Positions 42,797 through 51,123 are shown, counted from the stretch's first letter. The stretch is DNA of 64,000 bases from Methylobacterium sp. Leaf104 (GCF_001422885.1 NZ_LMMZ01000040.1:1-64000), one strand, 5' to 3'. Notes: generated from the sequence alone by a model not told the origin. Numbers and translations are program-made.

Positions 42797-43789
42797 CTAT
42801 CGGGCGGGCGTATCGCCGGCGCGGAGCGGCGCCTCGGGCGGAGATGCGGGTGCGGCGGCGGCCGAGGCGGGGGCCGGCGGCGACTCGAGATGCGAATACT
42901 GGGTCGGCGGCACCGGATCGGCCAGTTCGGCCTTCGCACCCACCACCGGTGCGCCGCGGTACCGTTCGATCAACGCGGCGGCGCTGCCGCCGTTCTTGAA
43001 CTTCCACAGCTTGCGCTCGGCGCCCTCGATGATGAGGGAGTAGACCGCGAGCTCGATCGCTTCGCGGACGGCCAGCTGCGTCGGTTCGTTGCGCGAGAAG
43101 CCCGTCTCGGCCTCGAGGATCCGGTCGAGGGCCACGAACTTGTAGATGTTGCCCGAAACGAGGACCGAATAGATCGTCTTCGTGGTGGTCACGCTGAGCA
43201 GCACCTGCCCGCTCTGGACCGAGACGACCCGCATGGCCACCGTGACCATGTCGCGGCGATACTTGGTGTCGAGGCCGACCCCGAGATAGCGGGCGCCGAG
43301 GCCCCCCGTCACCGTGTTGGCGTCGTAGGCCAGGATTCCGCCCTCCACGAGGAGTCCGGCGAAGCGCAGGGGCGGGAGCGGCTTGGCGTTCACGCCCTCG
43401 AATTCCGTCCGCGTCGCGCGGATGAGCTGGCGCTCCTGCAGCAGCGACTGCAGGCCGCCGCGCTCCACGACGTTGAACCACTTGCCGCCGCCGGCCCTGC
43501 GCAGGGCGTCGACGGCGAAGGCCGAGCCGCCCTGAGTCACGGCGCGCGAGTATTCGGCAAAGTTGTCGCTCGGCTTGTTCTGTCCGGTGAGGTCGGGGAA
43601 GGCATAGATGGCGACGTCGATCGCCCGCTCCGGGGGCGGCAGGGTCTCCAGGCCGATTCCGGTGGGGGAGGCGGGCGTGATCACCGGGGCCTCCGCCAGC
43701 GGCTCGCGCTGGCCCAGCACGGTCTCGCATCCGGCCAGTGCGAGGCAGGCGAGGCAGGCGACGAGCAAGCGCTTGGGGAACAGGGTCAT
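42797..43789 (-). CDS. csgG: Curli secretion channel lipoprotein CsgG
   Basis: A 330-residue lipoprotein with signal and lipobox (LACLALAGCET). CsgG features are present in order: AIYAFPDLTGQNKPSDN at the start of the periplasmic domain, GGGKWFNVVERGGLQSLLQE, then ERQLIRATR and LVEGGILAYDANTVTGGLGA. The closing part is GNIYKFVALDRILEAETGFS and EPTQLAVREAIELAVYSLI. CsgG forms the nonameric outer-membrane channel that exports curlin subunits. The C-terminal 50 residues are Pro/Ala-rich, which is longer than the enterobacterial protein. Confidence 0.93.
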   Translation of the reverse strand: MTLFPKRLLVACLACLALAGCETVLGQREPLAEAPVITPASPTGIGLETLPPPERAIDVAIYAFPDLTGQNKPSDNFAEYSRAVTQGGSAFAVDALRRAGGGKWFNVVERGGLQSLLQERQLIRATRTEFEGVNAKPLPPLRFAGLLVEGGILAYDANTVTGGLGARYLGVGLDTKYRRDMVTVAMRVVSVQSGQVLLSVTTTKTIYSVLVSGNIYKFVALDRILEAETGFSRNEPTQLAVREAIELAVYSLIIEGAERKLWKFKNGGSAAALIERYRGAPVVGAKAELADPVPPTQYSHLESPPAPASAAAAPASPPEAPLRAGDTPAR

Positions 43790-43928
43790 CCGAGGGCACC
43801 GGGAGGCATTGATGGCAGCGATCCGTCCGGGCGGGGCGCTGAGGACCCTGAGCGGAGCTGCGGTTCCGTGGGATCCCCGCAGGTCCTCGAAGTGCGAGGG
43901 CGGGATCTCACGCGAGGGACGGGAAAGG

Positions 43929-44384
43929 TCAGAAGCCGAGGGGGACCGTCACCGTGGAGACGGTCGCTCCGTCGTTCACGGAAATCTGGACGTTGGGGCC
44001 GAGCTGCTGGAACTGGATCGTCGTGCCCTGGACGACGAAGGTGCCGCTCTGCTGCGCGTTCTCTCCGAAGATCGCGTTGGTGATGCGGTCGGCCACCGCC
44101 GCCAGCAGGCGCGCATTGATGACCGCGGCGAAGTTCGAGGCCGTGGAGGGGGTGTTCCGGGCTTGCTGCTGTTGCTGCGCGATCTGCTGTGCCATCGCAT
44201 CCGCGATCTGCTTCTGGCGGACGAAGATGTTCTGTGCCGTCGCCTGCGACTGGAGCCAGTTTCCGTTGAGCGGCGAGCCGCCAAAGGAGGGATTGACGGG
44301 CTGATAGTTCAGCGGGCTCGCCGCGACCGGGAACAGCGGCCCCAACAACGCGAATATAAAAATGATAAATCCACGCCTCGGCAT
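43929..44384 (-). CDS. csgF: Curli assembly factor CsgF
   Basis: A 151-residue protein with a signal peptide (FIIFIFALLGPLFPVAA). The mature N-terminus contains YQPVNPSFGGSPLNGNWLQS, the CsgF signature that plugs into the CsgG channel. A Gln-rich helical middle (AMAQQIAQQQQQA) and a beta-rich C-terminus follow. GGGAGG lies before the ATG. CsgF stays at the cell surface and guides nucleation of the amyloid fibre. It lies directly upstream of csgG on the same strand. Confidence 0.92.
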   Translation of the reverse strand: MPRRGFIIFIFALLGPLFPVAASPLNYQPVNPSFGGSPLNGNWLQSQATAQNIFVRQKQIADAMAQQIAQQQQQARNTPSTASNFAAVINARLLAAVADRITNAIFGENAQQSGTFVVQGTTIQFQQLGPNVQISVNDGATVSTVTVPLGF

Positions 44385-44438
44385 CGCCGCCTCCCTTTAA
44401 CCATCCGCGGCGATAAGCCTATCTGCGCAGGCCTGACA

Positions 44439-45140
44439 TTATCGCGAAGAACGGGCCGAGTTTACCCCACCCATTGATGACGGCAACCCGCTCGGATTTG
44501 TTGCGAGTGCTGATCCAATACTTCTCTGATCCACAGTGATATTTTTATCACCGGAATTCGATGACGTAATGGAGAGTCCGTAGGATAAATTTGAGCCGTT
44601 CTGCGTATTCGTGATGGTGTAACCCGAGCCGACGACGCTGATGTTCGAGGCGTTGCCGTTTCCGACCTGACTGTTCACGAGGGCATTGTTGTCGCCCAGG
44701 AGGCCAAGGGTCGATTGATTCAGCGCCCCATCCTGGGTCTGTGAGGTCACGTTGCCCGTCCCGGACACGCTGGCGCGGGCCGTGTTGCCGGTGCCCATCT
44801 GCGTGATGGCGCTGCGGTTCGCGGTGCCGGACTGATCGATGATCGCGATGTTCCCGGATTGCGCGGACCCCGCTGCCCCGGATCGGCCGGCCGCGGCGAT
44901 GGTCTCGGACAGGCTGCCCGTGGTCCGCGATGCGGCCGGCAGGCCGAGCGTGGCGGGCGCCGTGCTGACGAGCGCCGACTCGATCGCGGCCTGGTTCGAG
45001 GGCCGCCGCGGTGAGGTCGCGGCCGTCGGATCGATCTGGCCAATATAGACGCTCTGCTGGGCGGCCAGGGGCGTGCCGCTGGCGAGCCCCAGAGCGACCA
45101 CCAGGGCGCGCGTGACGAGGAGAGTCATGTGGCACCTCAT
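44439..45140 (-). CDS. csgB: CsgB-like curlin-repeat protein 1
   Basis: A 233-residue secreted protein (signal about residues 1-27). The mature part starts SVYIGQIDPTAATSP and has an Ala/Ser-rich linker. Curlin-type repeats follow, such as SGNIAIIDQSGTANRSAI, TQMGTGNTARASVSGTGN and NSQVGNGNASNISVVGSGY. Repeat number and length suggest a minor, nucleating subunit. The ATG at 45140 overlaps the csgH stop by 4 bp (ATGA); ATG 45128 with GAGGTG upstream is the alternative. The motif IGQ(I/V)xPxA at the mature N-terminus is shared with the protein at 49942-50406. Confidence 0.82.
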   Translation of the reverse strand: MRCHMTLLVTRALVVALGLASGTPLAAQQSVYIGQIDPTAATSPRRPSNQAAIESALVSTAPATLGLPAASRTTGSLSETIAAAGRSGAAGSAQSGNIAIIDQSGTANRSAITQMGTGNTARASVSGTGNVTSQTQDGALNQSTLGLLGDNNALVNSQVGNGNASNISVVGSGYTITNTQNGSNLSYGLSITSSNSGDKNITVDQRSIGSALATNPSGLPSSMGGVNSARSSR

Positions 45141-45550
45141 AAGGGCGTCGTCGTCGCGGAACTGGCCTCGCAGCTGATCCGCTGGCCGTCGACATCAAGC
45201 GTCAGGGTCGCCTCGAACCCCGCATCGGGCTCCAGGCTGAGGCGGACTTCACCGAGCCCGGCTTGGCCGCCGGCCGCGACCTGGAACCGCCCGCCCTGCG
45301 ACACGCGGGACGAGCCACCGGGCCCGGTCTTGACCACCAGCAGGGTGTAGGTGCCCGCCGCATCCCGGCGCGCCAGCGCGATGCCGCGCAGCGTCGTGAG
45401 CGGGCCCGAGGTCTCCCGCTGGATCCGGCACCGAAGGGCGCCCTCCGCGGGGGATCCGGCTGCCGGTTCCATGCCGTGGGCTCCGATCGCGAGAAGGGGA
45501 ACGAGGGCGCCGACGAGCGCGCCGATCAGCGGGCGCATCGTCCGTCTCAT
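45137..45550 (-). CDS. csgH: CsgH-type curli chaperone/inhibitor
   Basis: A 137-residue secreted protein with a signal peptide of about 26 residues. The immunoglobulin-like core contains LRCRIQRETSGPLTTLRGIA, GGSSRVSQGGRFQVAAGGQA, LTLDVDG and a second Cys in RISCEA. The two cysteines fit the single disulphide of CsgC/CsgH. CsgH is the alphaproteobacterial counterpart of CsgC, which keeps curlin from aggregating in the periplasm. It overlaps the regulator gene upstream and the CsgB-like gene downstream by 4 bp each. Confidence 0.85.
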   Translation of the reverse strand: MRRTMRPLIGALVGALVPLLAIGAHGMEPAAGSPAEGALRCRIQRETSGPLTTLRGIALARRDAAGTYTLLVVKTGPGGSSRVSQGGRFQVAAGGQAGLGEVRLSLEPDAGFEATLTLDVDGQRISCEASSATTTPL

Positions 45551-46116
45551 GGGAAGATCGCGACCCGGGTCAGCAGCGCGACGAGCTCGGCCTGCCGGCG
45601 GGTCTGGGTCTTGGTGAACACTGCCGAAAGCTGGGTCCGAAGCGTCGCGTTGCTGAGACCCATCTTGGTCGAGACCTCCGACAGGGTTCGGCCGCTGACG
45701 ATCTCGATCGCCAGGCGCGCCTCGGCCGGCGTCAGGTCGAACAGCTTCTGAAGGACGTTGAGCGTCGGGCGCGGAGAGTGCCGCAGATCCACCAGGATGA
45801 TGACCGTGCGCGACCCGGCCGATCCGGTCTGCGCGAGGGGGATGGTGTGCAGCACCAGGGGCGCGCCGGTCGACCGGGAGACCGTAACCCAGGTCTCGGT
45901 CTCGATCTGCAAGGCCTGGCCGGCCTGTTTCAGGAGGCTGCGCAGCGCGCGCCGGCTTCCCTCCGGAGATGGAATGCCCAGCGCTCCAAGTTCCTGCTGG
46001 CCGAGAATGTAGGCGGCCGTCGTATTCAGGTCCATCGGATCCCCCTCGGAATCGACGACCACAGCGCCGCAGCTCATCCTGTCGAGCAACTGCAGCAGGG
46101 GCTGGCCTGAACTCAC
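45547..46116 (-). CDS. LuxR-family regulator of the curli genes (CsgD-like position)
   Basis: A 189-residue protein with an N-terminal PAS-like sensing domain (VVVDSEGDPMDLNTTAAYIL, then ILVDLRHSPRPTLNVLQKLF) and a C-terminal helix-turn-helix (FDLTPAEARLAIEIVSGRTL, SEVSTKMGLSNATLRTQLSA). It is not a receiver domain and so is not an obvious CsgD orthologue, although it takes the same place in the locus. Its stop overlaps csgH by 4 bp, so regulator, csgH and the CsgB-like gene form one transcript. A dyad GATGCTCAGCATC lies 22 bp upstream of its start and may be a self-control site. Confidence 0.85.
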   Translation of the reverse strand: MSSGQPLLQLLDRMSCGAVVVDSEGDPMDLNTTAAYILGQQELGALGIPSPEGSRRALRSLLKQAGQALQIETETWVTVSRSTGAPLVLHTIPLAQTGSAGSRTVIILVDLRHSPRPTLNVLQKLFDLTPAEARLAIEIVSGRTLSEVSTKMGLSNATLRTQLSAVFTKTQTRRQAELVALLTRVAIFP

Positions 46117-46138
46117 GATGACTCCGCAACGCTTTCAA

Positions 46139-46151
46139 GATGCTCAGCATC
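46139..46151 (-). promoter_or_regulatory. Dyad GATGC-TCA-GCATC before the curli regulator
   Basis: A perfect 5-bp inverted repeat with 3-bp spacer sits 22 bp upstream of the regulator ATG. The position, overlapping a possible start of transcription, fits autoregulation. Confidence 0.35.
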
Positions 46152-46323
46152 TGTAGCGAATTTCGATTAATTTTTACAACCGAGCCGTCTCCGAAATCTC
46201 TTCGGCATACCCGGTTGAAATTACGGAGCTCGTATTGCCCAGGTTTGATCGAAGGCGCCGGCAGCGTGATATGGCGCTGCAACACGCCAGTACGACACCG
46301 ATACCAGTGTGGATTCCGCGACG

Positions 46324-46560
46324 TCATGGGCTGATCAGCCAACTCGGCGGCATGCAACTGCGAACCCAGTTCTCCGCCTCGCCAAGGGACGCGAAGATGA
46401 GCCCTTCCGCCTCGAACGGCCCGAGCCCGAGTTGCAGGAACCAGCCGCTCTCCGCCTCGACGAGGAGCGCGACCAGACGGCCGTGAACCCAGATCAGATA
46501 GGCGCTCTCGTGCTCGAGGGTGGACGCCGCCCTGATCACTTGAGATGTCACGTACGGCAT
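46324..46560 (-). CDS. Hypothetical protein, 78 aa
   Basis: The protein starts MPYVTSQVIRAASTLEHESA and has aromatic-rich beta-like segments (YLIWVHGRLVALLVEAESGW). There is no signal peptide. It lies between the curli regulator and the main curlin gene. It is a plausible small soluble protein of unknown function; the start signal is weak. Confidence 0.5.
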   Translation of the reverse strand: MPYVTSQVIRAASTLEHESAYLIWVHGRLVALLVEAESGWFLQLGLGPFEAEGLIFASLGEAENWVRSCMPPSWLISP

Positions 46561-46642
46561 GACGGCGAAAAGCCAATCGAAAGAACAGGTCGGAGTGCCT
46601 GCTGGAAGCTCGATAACTAGCGCTGAAGTCGCTCGATGCGCA

Positions 46643-46658
46643 TCATCTGTTTGGATGA
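46643..46658 (+). promoter_or_regulatory. Palindromic site 1, TCATCTGTTTGGATGA
   Basis: It shares TCATC at one end and TTGGATGA at the other with the perfect palindrome at 46720-46735. The centres are 77 bp apart. Confidence 0.45.
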
Positions 46659-46719
46659 TTAACTTTGATCTATGAGCGATGTGTCTGTCGCCGCATCGTT
46701 CTAAACAAATTCTGAATCG

Positions 46720-46735
46720 TCATCCAATTGGATGA
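46720..46735 (+). promoter_or_regulatory. Palindromic site 2, TCATCCAATTGGATGA
   Basis: A perfect 16-bp palindrome 160 bp upstream of the curlin ATG. It is a good candidate operator for the LuxR-type curli regulator. Confidence 0.5.
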
Positions 46736-46894
46736 TGTGGCTTGGCCGGACACTGTGTAGCTAACAAATCGTTAAGGATCGAATGCCCGGCGGGGCGGAC
46801 GAGTATATCCTTTGACATAAACTGCGGCGCAAGTCCGCTCATCGACACTTGGGAGGAGGCGAAAGCCTCTACTCCGCACAGGAGTTTAGCCATC

Positions 46895-48139
46895 ATGCAT
46901 AAGCATCTTCTCGCTCTTTCCATGGGCGTTGCTGCAATCGGCCTGACGACGTCTGCTTTCGCAGGTGATCGCAATACCGTTGACTTGACCCAGAACGGAA
47001 CGGGCAACCGGACGACGACCTCCCAGCAGGATGGTTCCGCGGGCACTCGATACATCCGCGTCAACCAGGACGGTGTCAGCAACACCGTCGATGCCACCCA
47101 GGCCGGCGGCTCCGTGAACGGGCAGATCTTCGTCGACCAGAAGGGCGTCGACGGCAACACCGCGACGAAGAATTCGGCGACGGCGACGCAGGGCAGCGGC
47201 TCCACGAGCAGCTTCATCCAGATCACGCAGGGCGGTTTTGCCGACGGCGGCAACAACAGCGGTACGGCCACCGTGTTCCAGGGGCAGGGTAACGACAACC
47301 AGGCCCGCGTGAACCAGACGGCGACGCTCGCGACCACGACGGTGAATCAGGTCGGCAACGGGAACCGGGCGACGACCGATCAGACTCAGGGGAGCGGTTC
47401 AGCGCAGTACTCCTCCATCATCGTCAATCAGCAGTCCGACAACAACCAGACTTACGCGCTTCAGACGACAGGGCGCACCACCGCAGACATCTTCCAGGGC
47501 GGCGGCGGTTCGCATGTGGTCGAGTCGTATCAGACCCAGGGAACGGCAAACCTGACCGTCCAGCAGACCGGTGTCTCGAACAGGGCCTACAATCTCCAGT
47601 CGACGGGCGGAGGCAACGGTCGCGACGCGACCATCGTGCAGCGCGGCGAGCGTGGCTACGTGCAGAACGTGCAAGGTGGTTCGGTCAACACCTTCTTCGG
47701 CATCCAGGATGCAGGCAGCGTGCAGAGCCAGATCTACAATACGCAGAGTGGCAACGGAGTTTTCGCCGACACGTTTCAGGGCAGTGGCACCAATAACCTG
47801 ATCGTCAACACTCAGAACGGAACCGGTGGAAACGCGAGGCTGTACCAGTACGGTGGTGACGGCAACACGATCTACAACACCCAATCGGGCACGAACGACA
47901 TCTCTCTGATCACTCAGTTCGGGAACACCAACTACGTGCAGCTCGTGCAGGGTGGGTTGGGCGCCGCCGGTAACAACGCCGAGATCGTCCAGTCCGGCAA
48001 CAACAACACTGTCAACGGCATGCAGATGCAGAATGGCCCCGGCGGGCAGAACGTGATGACGATGTCGCAGAACGGCTCATTCAACACGACGTCGTTCAGC
48101 CAGACGGGCAGCGGCAACGTCGCCACGGTCCGCCAGTAA
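46895..48139 (+). CDS. csgA: Major curlin subunit, very large CsgA-like amyloid protein
   Basis: A 414-residue protein with signal peptide MHKHLLALSMGVAAIGLTTSAFA. The whole mature part is made of curlin-type repeats of about 20-25 residues built on Q-x-G-x-x-N and V-x-Q patterns, for example VDLTQNGTGNRTTTSQQDGS, TTTVNQVGNGNRATTDQTQG and NGSFNTTSFSQTGSGNVATV. About fifteen repeats can be counted by eye, against five in the 151-residue E. coli CsgA. It is rich in Asn, Gln, Gly and Thr, as expected for a functional amyloid. A strong AGGAG site and an upstream region with palindromes suggest high, regulated expression. Confidence 0.88.
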   Translation: MHKHLLALSMGVAAIGLTTSAFAGDRNTVDLTQNGTGNRTTTSQQDGSAGTRYIRVNQDGVSNTVDATQAGGSVNGQIFVDQKGVDGNTATKNSATATQGSGSTSSFIQITQGGFADGGNNSGTATVFQGQGNDNQARVNQTATLATTTVNQVGNGNRATTDQTQGSGSAQYSSIIVNQQSDNNQTYALQTTGRTTADIFQGGGGSHVVESYQTQGTANLTVQQTGVSNRAYNLQSTGGGNGRDATIVQRGERGYVQNVQGGSVNTFFGIQDAGSVQSQIYNTQSGNGVFADTFQGSGTNNLIVNTQNGTGGNARLYQYGGDGNTIYNTQSGTNDISLITQFGNTNYVQLVQGGLGAAGNNAEIVQSGNNNTVNGMQMQNGPGGQNVMTMSQNGSFNTTSFSQTGSGNVATVRQ

Positions 48140-48152
48140 GCGCTCACGGGCG

Positions 48153-48195
48153 CGACGCGGCGATCGGCCTCCCCTGGATGTCGGTCGCCGCGTCG
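48153..48195 (+). other. Strong hairpin after the curlin stop
   Basis: Arms CGACGCGGCGA (48153-48163) and TCGCCGCGTCG (48185-48195) pair perfectly over 11 bp, and the stem extends inward with wobble pairs. It starts 14 bp after the curlin stop. There is no T-run, so it may protect the mRNA 3' end or act with Rho. Confidence 0.55.
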
Positions 48196-48323
48196 AGCAT
48201 CTCGACCGCGGCTGCGACGGCAGACTTCGCAGTCTCCCTCCAAAGCGACGTTCGGATCAGCGTGATGACACCCATCATCGGAGCTTCGACGTCGCACAGC
48301 GCATCGTCCTGTCAGAGCGGCTC

Positions 48324-48905
48324 ATGATCCGGTTCCTCACCACGGCGGCTCTCGCCATCCTCGCCGTCCCGGTCCTCTCCGCGATGACGGCGCAGGCGCA
48401 GGCGCCGGCGCCCGCAGCGGCCTGCAACGCGGATTGTGTCCGCTCGAACGCCGACCGGGCGCTGCAACCCTGTGCGTCCCAGATCGAAGCGCAGGCTCCC
48501 AACGACTTCGACTGGATCTCGCGACCCTACGGAGGCATCTTCCAGGAAGCCGATCCGCCTGAGGTTCCGACGTCCTCCGTGGTGCGCTACCGGGGCGATT
48601 CCATCCGTTTCCTGAGCCCGCAAAGGGAGTGGGCGCGGATCATCTACGAATGCAGTTGGGACGCGGCCGCCGGCAAGGTGATCGCCGTGAAGGTCCGGAT
48701 CGGCCTCCTCGGCAAGCCGAACGCCGTGGCGACGGCCCCGATGTCCGGCGCTCGGCCGCCCGAGGCGGCGAGGCCGGCGCCCGCCATGGTCGCGGCTCCC
48801 CCCGTCCCCGCAGCGGCCGCCCCTTCGGCGGGCCGCCTCAAGGTCGGCGAGCCGACGATGACGGAAGTGCGCCAGGTGACGCCGAAGCCCGGGTCCGTTC
48901 GCTGA
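48324..48905 (+). CDS. Secreted hypothetical protein, 193 aa
   Basis: A signal peptide (IRFLTTAALAILAVPVLSAM, then TAQA) precedes a domain with three Cys (CNADCVRSNADRALQPCASQ) and a beta-like core (RIIYECSWDAAAGKVIAVKV). The C-terminal 60 residues are Ala/Pro-rich. It lies between the main curlin gene and a lytic transglycosylase in the same direction. No family is recognised; a periplasmic accessory role in the curli locus is possible. Confidence 0.6.
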   Translation: MIRFLTTAALAILAVPVLSAMTAQAQAPAPAAACNADCVRSNADRALQPCASQIEAQAPNDFDWISRPYGGIFQEADPPEVPTSSVVRYRGDSIRFLSPQREWARIIYECSWDAAAGKVIAVKVRIGLLGKPNAVATAPMSGARPPEAARPAPAMVAAPPVPAAAAPSAGRLKVGEPTMTEVRQVTPKPGSVR

Positions 48906-49045
48906 TCCCATAAGGGATCGATCATCATCGGCGGTTTAGACTAGCGCGGACGTCTCTCCGACGGCGCCGTGCGGCCGGTGGCAAACGTTCTTGAGATCGA
49001 GGGCCAGCCCGGGAAACGCGGCGGTCCCCCGGGGGAGGGCTTCTC

Positions 49046-49939
49046 ATGCGGACGATCGGTGTCGGACTCGTCGCTGTCCTGTCCATCGTCGCGGTCGAGG
49101 CCGGCGCCGCGCCGCAAGCACCCGGCGGCGAGGCCGAACTCCTGGCCCAGTTGCGGGCCGGCTCCGGGGGAACCGCGTCCCAACTTCTGCTGCCGACCTC
49201 GGGTCCGACCCTAACCCCGCAGGGGTCGGCCACACCCCGCTTCCTGCAGGCGAGCGCGGCCGGACCCGTCGCCTTCGCGCCGCTGGTGGAGGCCGCCGCC
49301 CATCGCCACGGCATCGCGATCGACTTCTTCAAGCGTCTCATCCGCCAGGAGAGCGGCTACAACCCCAACGCCGTCAGCCGCGCCGGCGCGCAGGGCATCG
49401 CCCAGTTCATGCCGGGTACGGCGGCGATGATGGGCCTGGACGATCCGTTCGACCCGGCCAAGGCCCTGCCGAAATCCGCCGAACTCCTGGCCGCGCTGCA
49501 CCGGCGCCTCGGCAACGAAGGGCTTGCGGCCGCGGCCTACAATGCCGGGGAGGGCCGCGTGCGCGCCTGGCTGTCGGGCCAGGGCGGCCTGCCGCTGGAG
49601 ACGCGTAACTACGTGCGGGCGATCACGGGCCGGGAGGCCGAGGACTGGGCGCCGGCGAACCTCTCGGCGATCCTGATGCCGGGACCCCTGCCGGCGGCCC
49701 GCGGCTCCGCCTTCACCGGAGCCTCGGCCCGCATCTCCCCGGAATGGGCCTTCGCCCTCACGATCCTGCCTTCCGGGGCCGCGAATTCGGCCTTCGCCAA
49801 GCCCGCCGCGTCCCGGCCTTCGCAGACGGTCCAGGCGGCCGGCCGGCCGGGACGGAGGGTCGGACGCCCGATCTCGGGCGAGGCGGCGCTGTGCGAGGGC
49901 ATGCGCAGCACCGGCTGCATCGTCGCGGCCGTCTATTGA
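49046..49939 (+). CDS. Lytic transglycosylase (SLT family)
   Basis: A 297-residue protein with signal peptide MRTIGVGLVAVLSIVAVEAGA. The SLT domain (about residues 75-190) has FFKRLIRQESGYNPNAVSRA with the catalytic Glu in RQES, GAQGIAQFMPGTAAMMGL, and AAAYNAGEGRVRAWL. These match the Slt70-like goose-lysozyme fold. It cleaves peptidoglycan glycan strands to anhydromuropeptides. Being inside the curli locus, it may open the wall for assembly of the CsgG channel, which is inference. It converges on the CsgB-like gene at 49942 with only 2 bp between the stops. Confidence 0.9.
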   Translation: MRTIGVGLVAVLSIVAVEAGAAPQAPGGEAELLAQLRAGSGGTASQLLLPTSGPTLTPQGSATPRFLQASAAGPVAFAPLVEAAAHRHGIAIDFFKRLIRQESGYNPNAVSRAGAQGIAQFMPGTAAMMGLDDPFDPAKALPKSAELLAALHRRLGNEGLAAAAYNAGEGRVRAWLSGQGGLPLETRNYVRAITGREAEDWAPANLSAILMPGPLPAARGSAFTGASARISPEWAFALTILPSGAANSAFAKPAASRPSQTVQAAGRPGRRVGRPISGEAALCEGMRSTGCIVAAVY

Positions 49940-49941
49940 GC

Positions 49942-50406
49942 CTATCGCTGGTCCACGCGCAGGACGTTGCCCTGGCCGGCCTGCACCGCCGACATCCGGT
50001 TTGCGTATCCGCCCTGGATCGTGACGATCGTCTGCCCGGACCCGGATTGCTGCAGCGCGAGGGCGTTCTGGCTCCCCAGCATCACCGCCTCGATGGTGTT
50101 GTTCCCGCCGCTCTGGATCGCTGCGACGCTGTGGTTCCACCCCGTCTGGTGGATCGCGAGACGGTTCGCCGAGCCGGTCTGCTGCACGTCGAGGGCATGA
50201 GCCTCGCCGCTCGGGGCCAGGAGGTGCGGCTCCGGCCCCGTGCCCGGCGAAGGGGACGGTGCCGCCGAAGCCAGTCGGGTCGATCGCATCGCGCTCGGCG
50301 AAACCTGGCCGATCCAGATCTCGTTCGCCCATGCCGGAAGTAGGCCGGTGAGAAGGAACGCCGTGGCGCAGGTCATCCAAAGGGCTGGACGAGAAAATCT
50401 GCGCAT
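49942..50406 (-). CDS. CsgB-like curlin-repeat protein 2
   Basis: A 154-residue secreted protein with a signal peptide of about 27 residues. The mature N-terminus is EIWIGQVSPSAM, the same IGQ(I/V)xPxA motif as in the protein at 44439-45140. A Pro-rich spacer and four or five curlin repeats follow (ALDVQQTGSANRLAIHQTGW, AAIQSGGNNTIEAVMLGSQN, TIQGGYANRMSAVQAGQGNV). The size equals E. coli CsgA/CsgB. It is probably a second minor or nucleating subunit. Confidence 0.82.
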   Translation of the reverse strand: MRRFSRPALWMTCATAFLLTGLLPAWANEIWIGQVSPSAMRSTRLASAAPSPSPGTGPEPHLLAPSGEAHALDVQQTGSANRLAIHQTGWNHSVAAIQSGGNNTIEAVMLGSQNALALQQSGSGQTIVTIQGGYANRMSAVQAGQGNVLRVDQR

Positions 50407-50521
50407 TGTCTGGGATCCGGGCAGCCTCTAAGATCCTGAGATCAATAAGGCAGCTGTCTTTCCGGTGGGTTAAGCTACGATTGGAAATCGAACCCGTGCC
50501 GCAATCGACGTGTGACCTGAC

Positions 50522-50950
50522 GTGAAGACACTGGCGCTCCGATTTTTCTGGGCTGCGACGGCGGTCCTCGGGCTCTCCGGCGCACCGGCTCGCGCCCAGA
50601 CGGCCGGGAATGTCAACGACTGCACGTTGATCCAGGACCCGACGGAACTGCGCAATTGCATCCTGCGCTTCGAGGGACAGCGGACGCCGCCACCGGTGAC
50701 GCTGGAGAGTGGGACGGACGCGAACGGGCGCCCGATCCCGGCGGGTGACGGCACATCCGAGCCGCCCGCGGCCGCCGTGCCGCCGCCCTCGAAAGCTGGT
50801 CCGCGGCTGCCCAGATCGAGCACGGTCCACGGGACCATGGGCCGGCCCCGCGGCAACCGGAATCCGCATAAGCTTCGGCCGCAACCGCGTCCGAGGGGAC
50901 AGGATGTCTGGGTCGAACAGCTCAGCCTTCCGCATCGGAAGGGAAAATGA
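50522..50950 (+). CDS. Secreted hypothetical protein, 142 aa
   Basis: The GTG start gives a signal peptide (KTLALRFFWAATAVLGLSG, then APARA). The mature part begins with two Cys in NDCTLIQDPTELRNCILRFE, probably a disulphide loop, then becomes Pro/Arg-rich and disordered. It is divergent from the second CsgB-like gene with about 115 bp between them, so the two may share a control region. Confidence 0.55.
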   Translation: MKTLALRFFWAATAVLGLSGAPARAQTAGNVNDCTLIQDPTELRNCILRFEGQRTPPPVTLESGTDANGRPIPAGDGTSEPPAAAVPPPSKAGPRLPRSSTVHGTMGRPRGNRNPHKLRPQPRPRGQDVWVEQLSLPHRKGK

Positions 50951-51123
50951 TCGTTAACCCGCCGGGACGGTCCAAACGCCTCCCGGGCGCCCGGGCCGTG
51001 TCGATCCTCCGGTGCGGGACTGTCGGATGGGAGCGCGTCTGCACCTGGCGGTCGGGGACCGATGCTCGCGCCGCACGCCGTCGCGGCCTCGCTCACCCGA
51101 AAGCATGAGGTGCGCCGTCGGCC

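Larger units (their letters stand above)
46561..46894. promoter_or_regulatory. Promoter and leader region of the main curlin gene
   Basis: This 334-bp region is the most AT-rich part of the locus. It contains two related palindromic sites (46643-46658 and 46720-46735). The curlin ribosome-binding site AGGAG is at about 46880. Confidence 0.55.

Noticed and set aside
46643..46735. Palindromes as ends of an insertion sequence
   Set aside because: There is no transposase between them, they are only 77 bp apart, and they are palindromes and not terminal inverted repeats.
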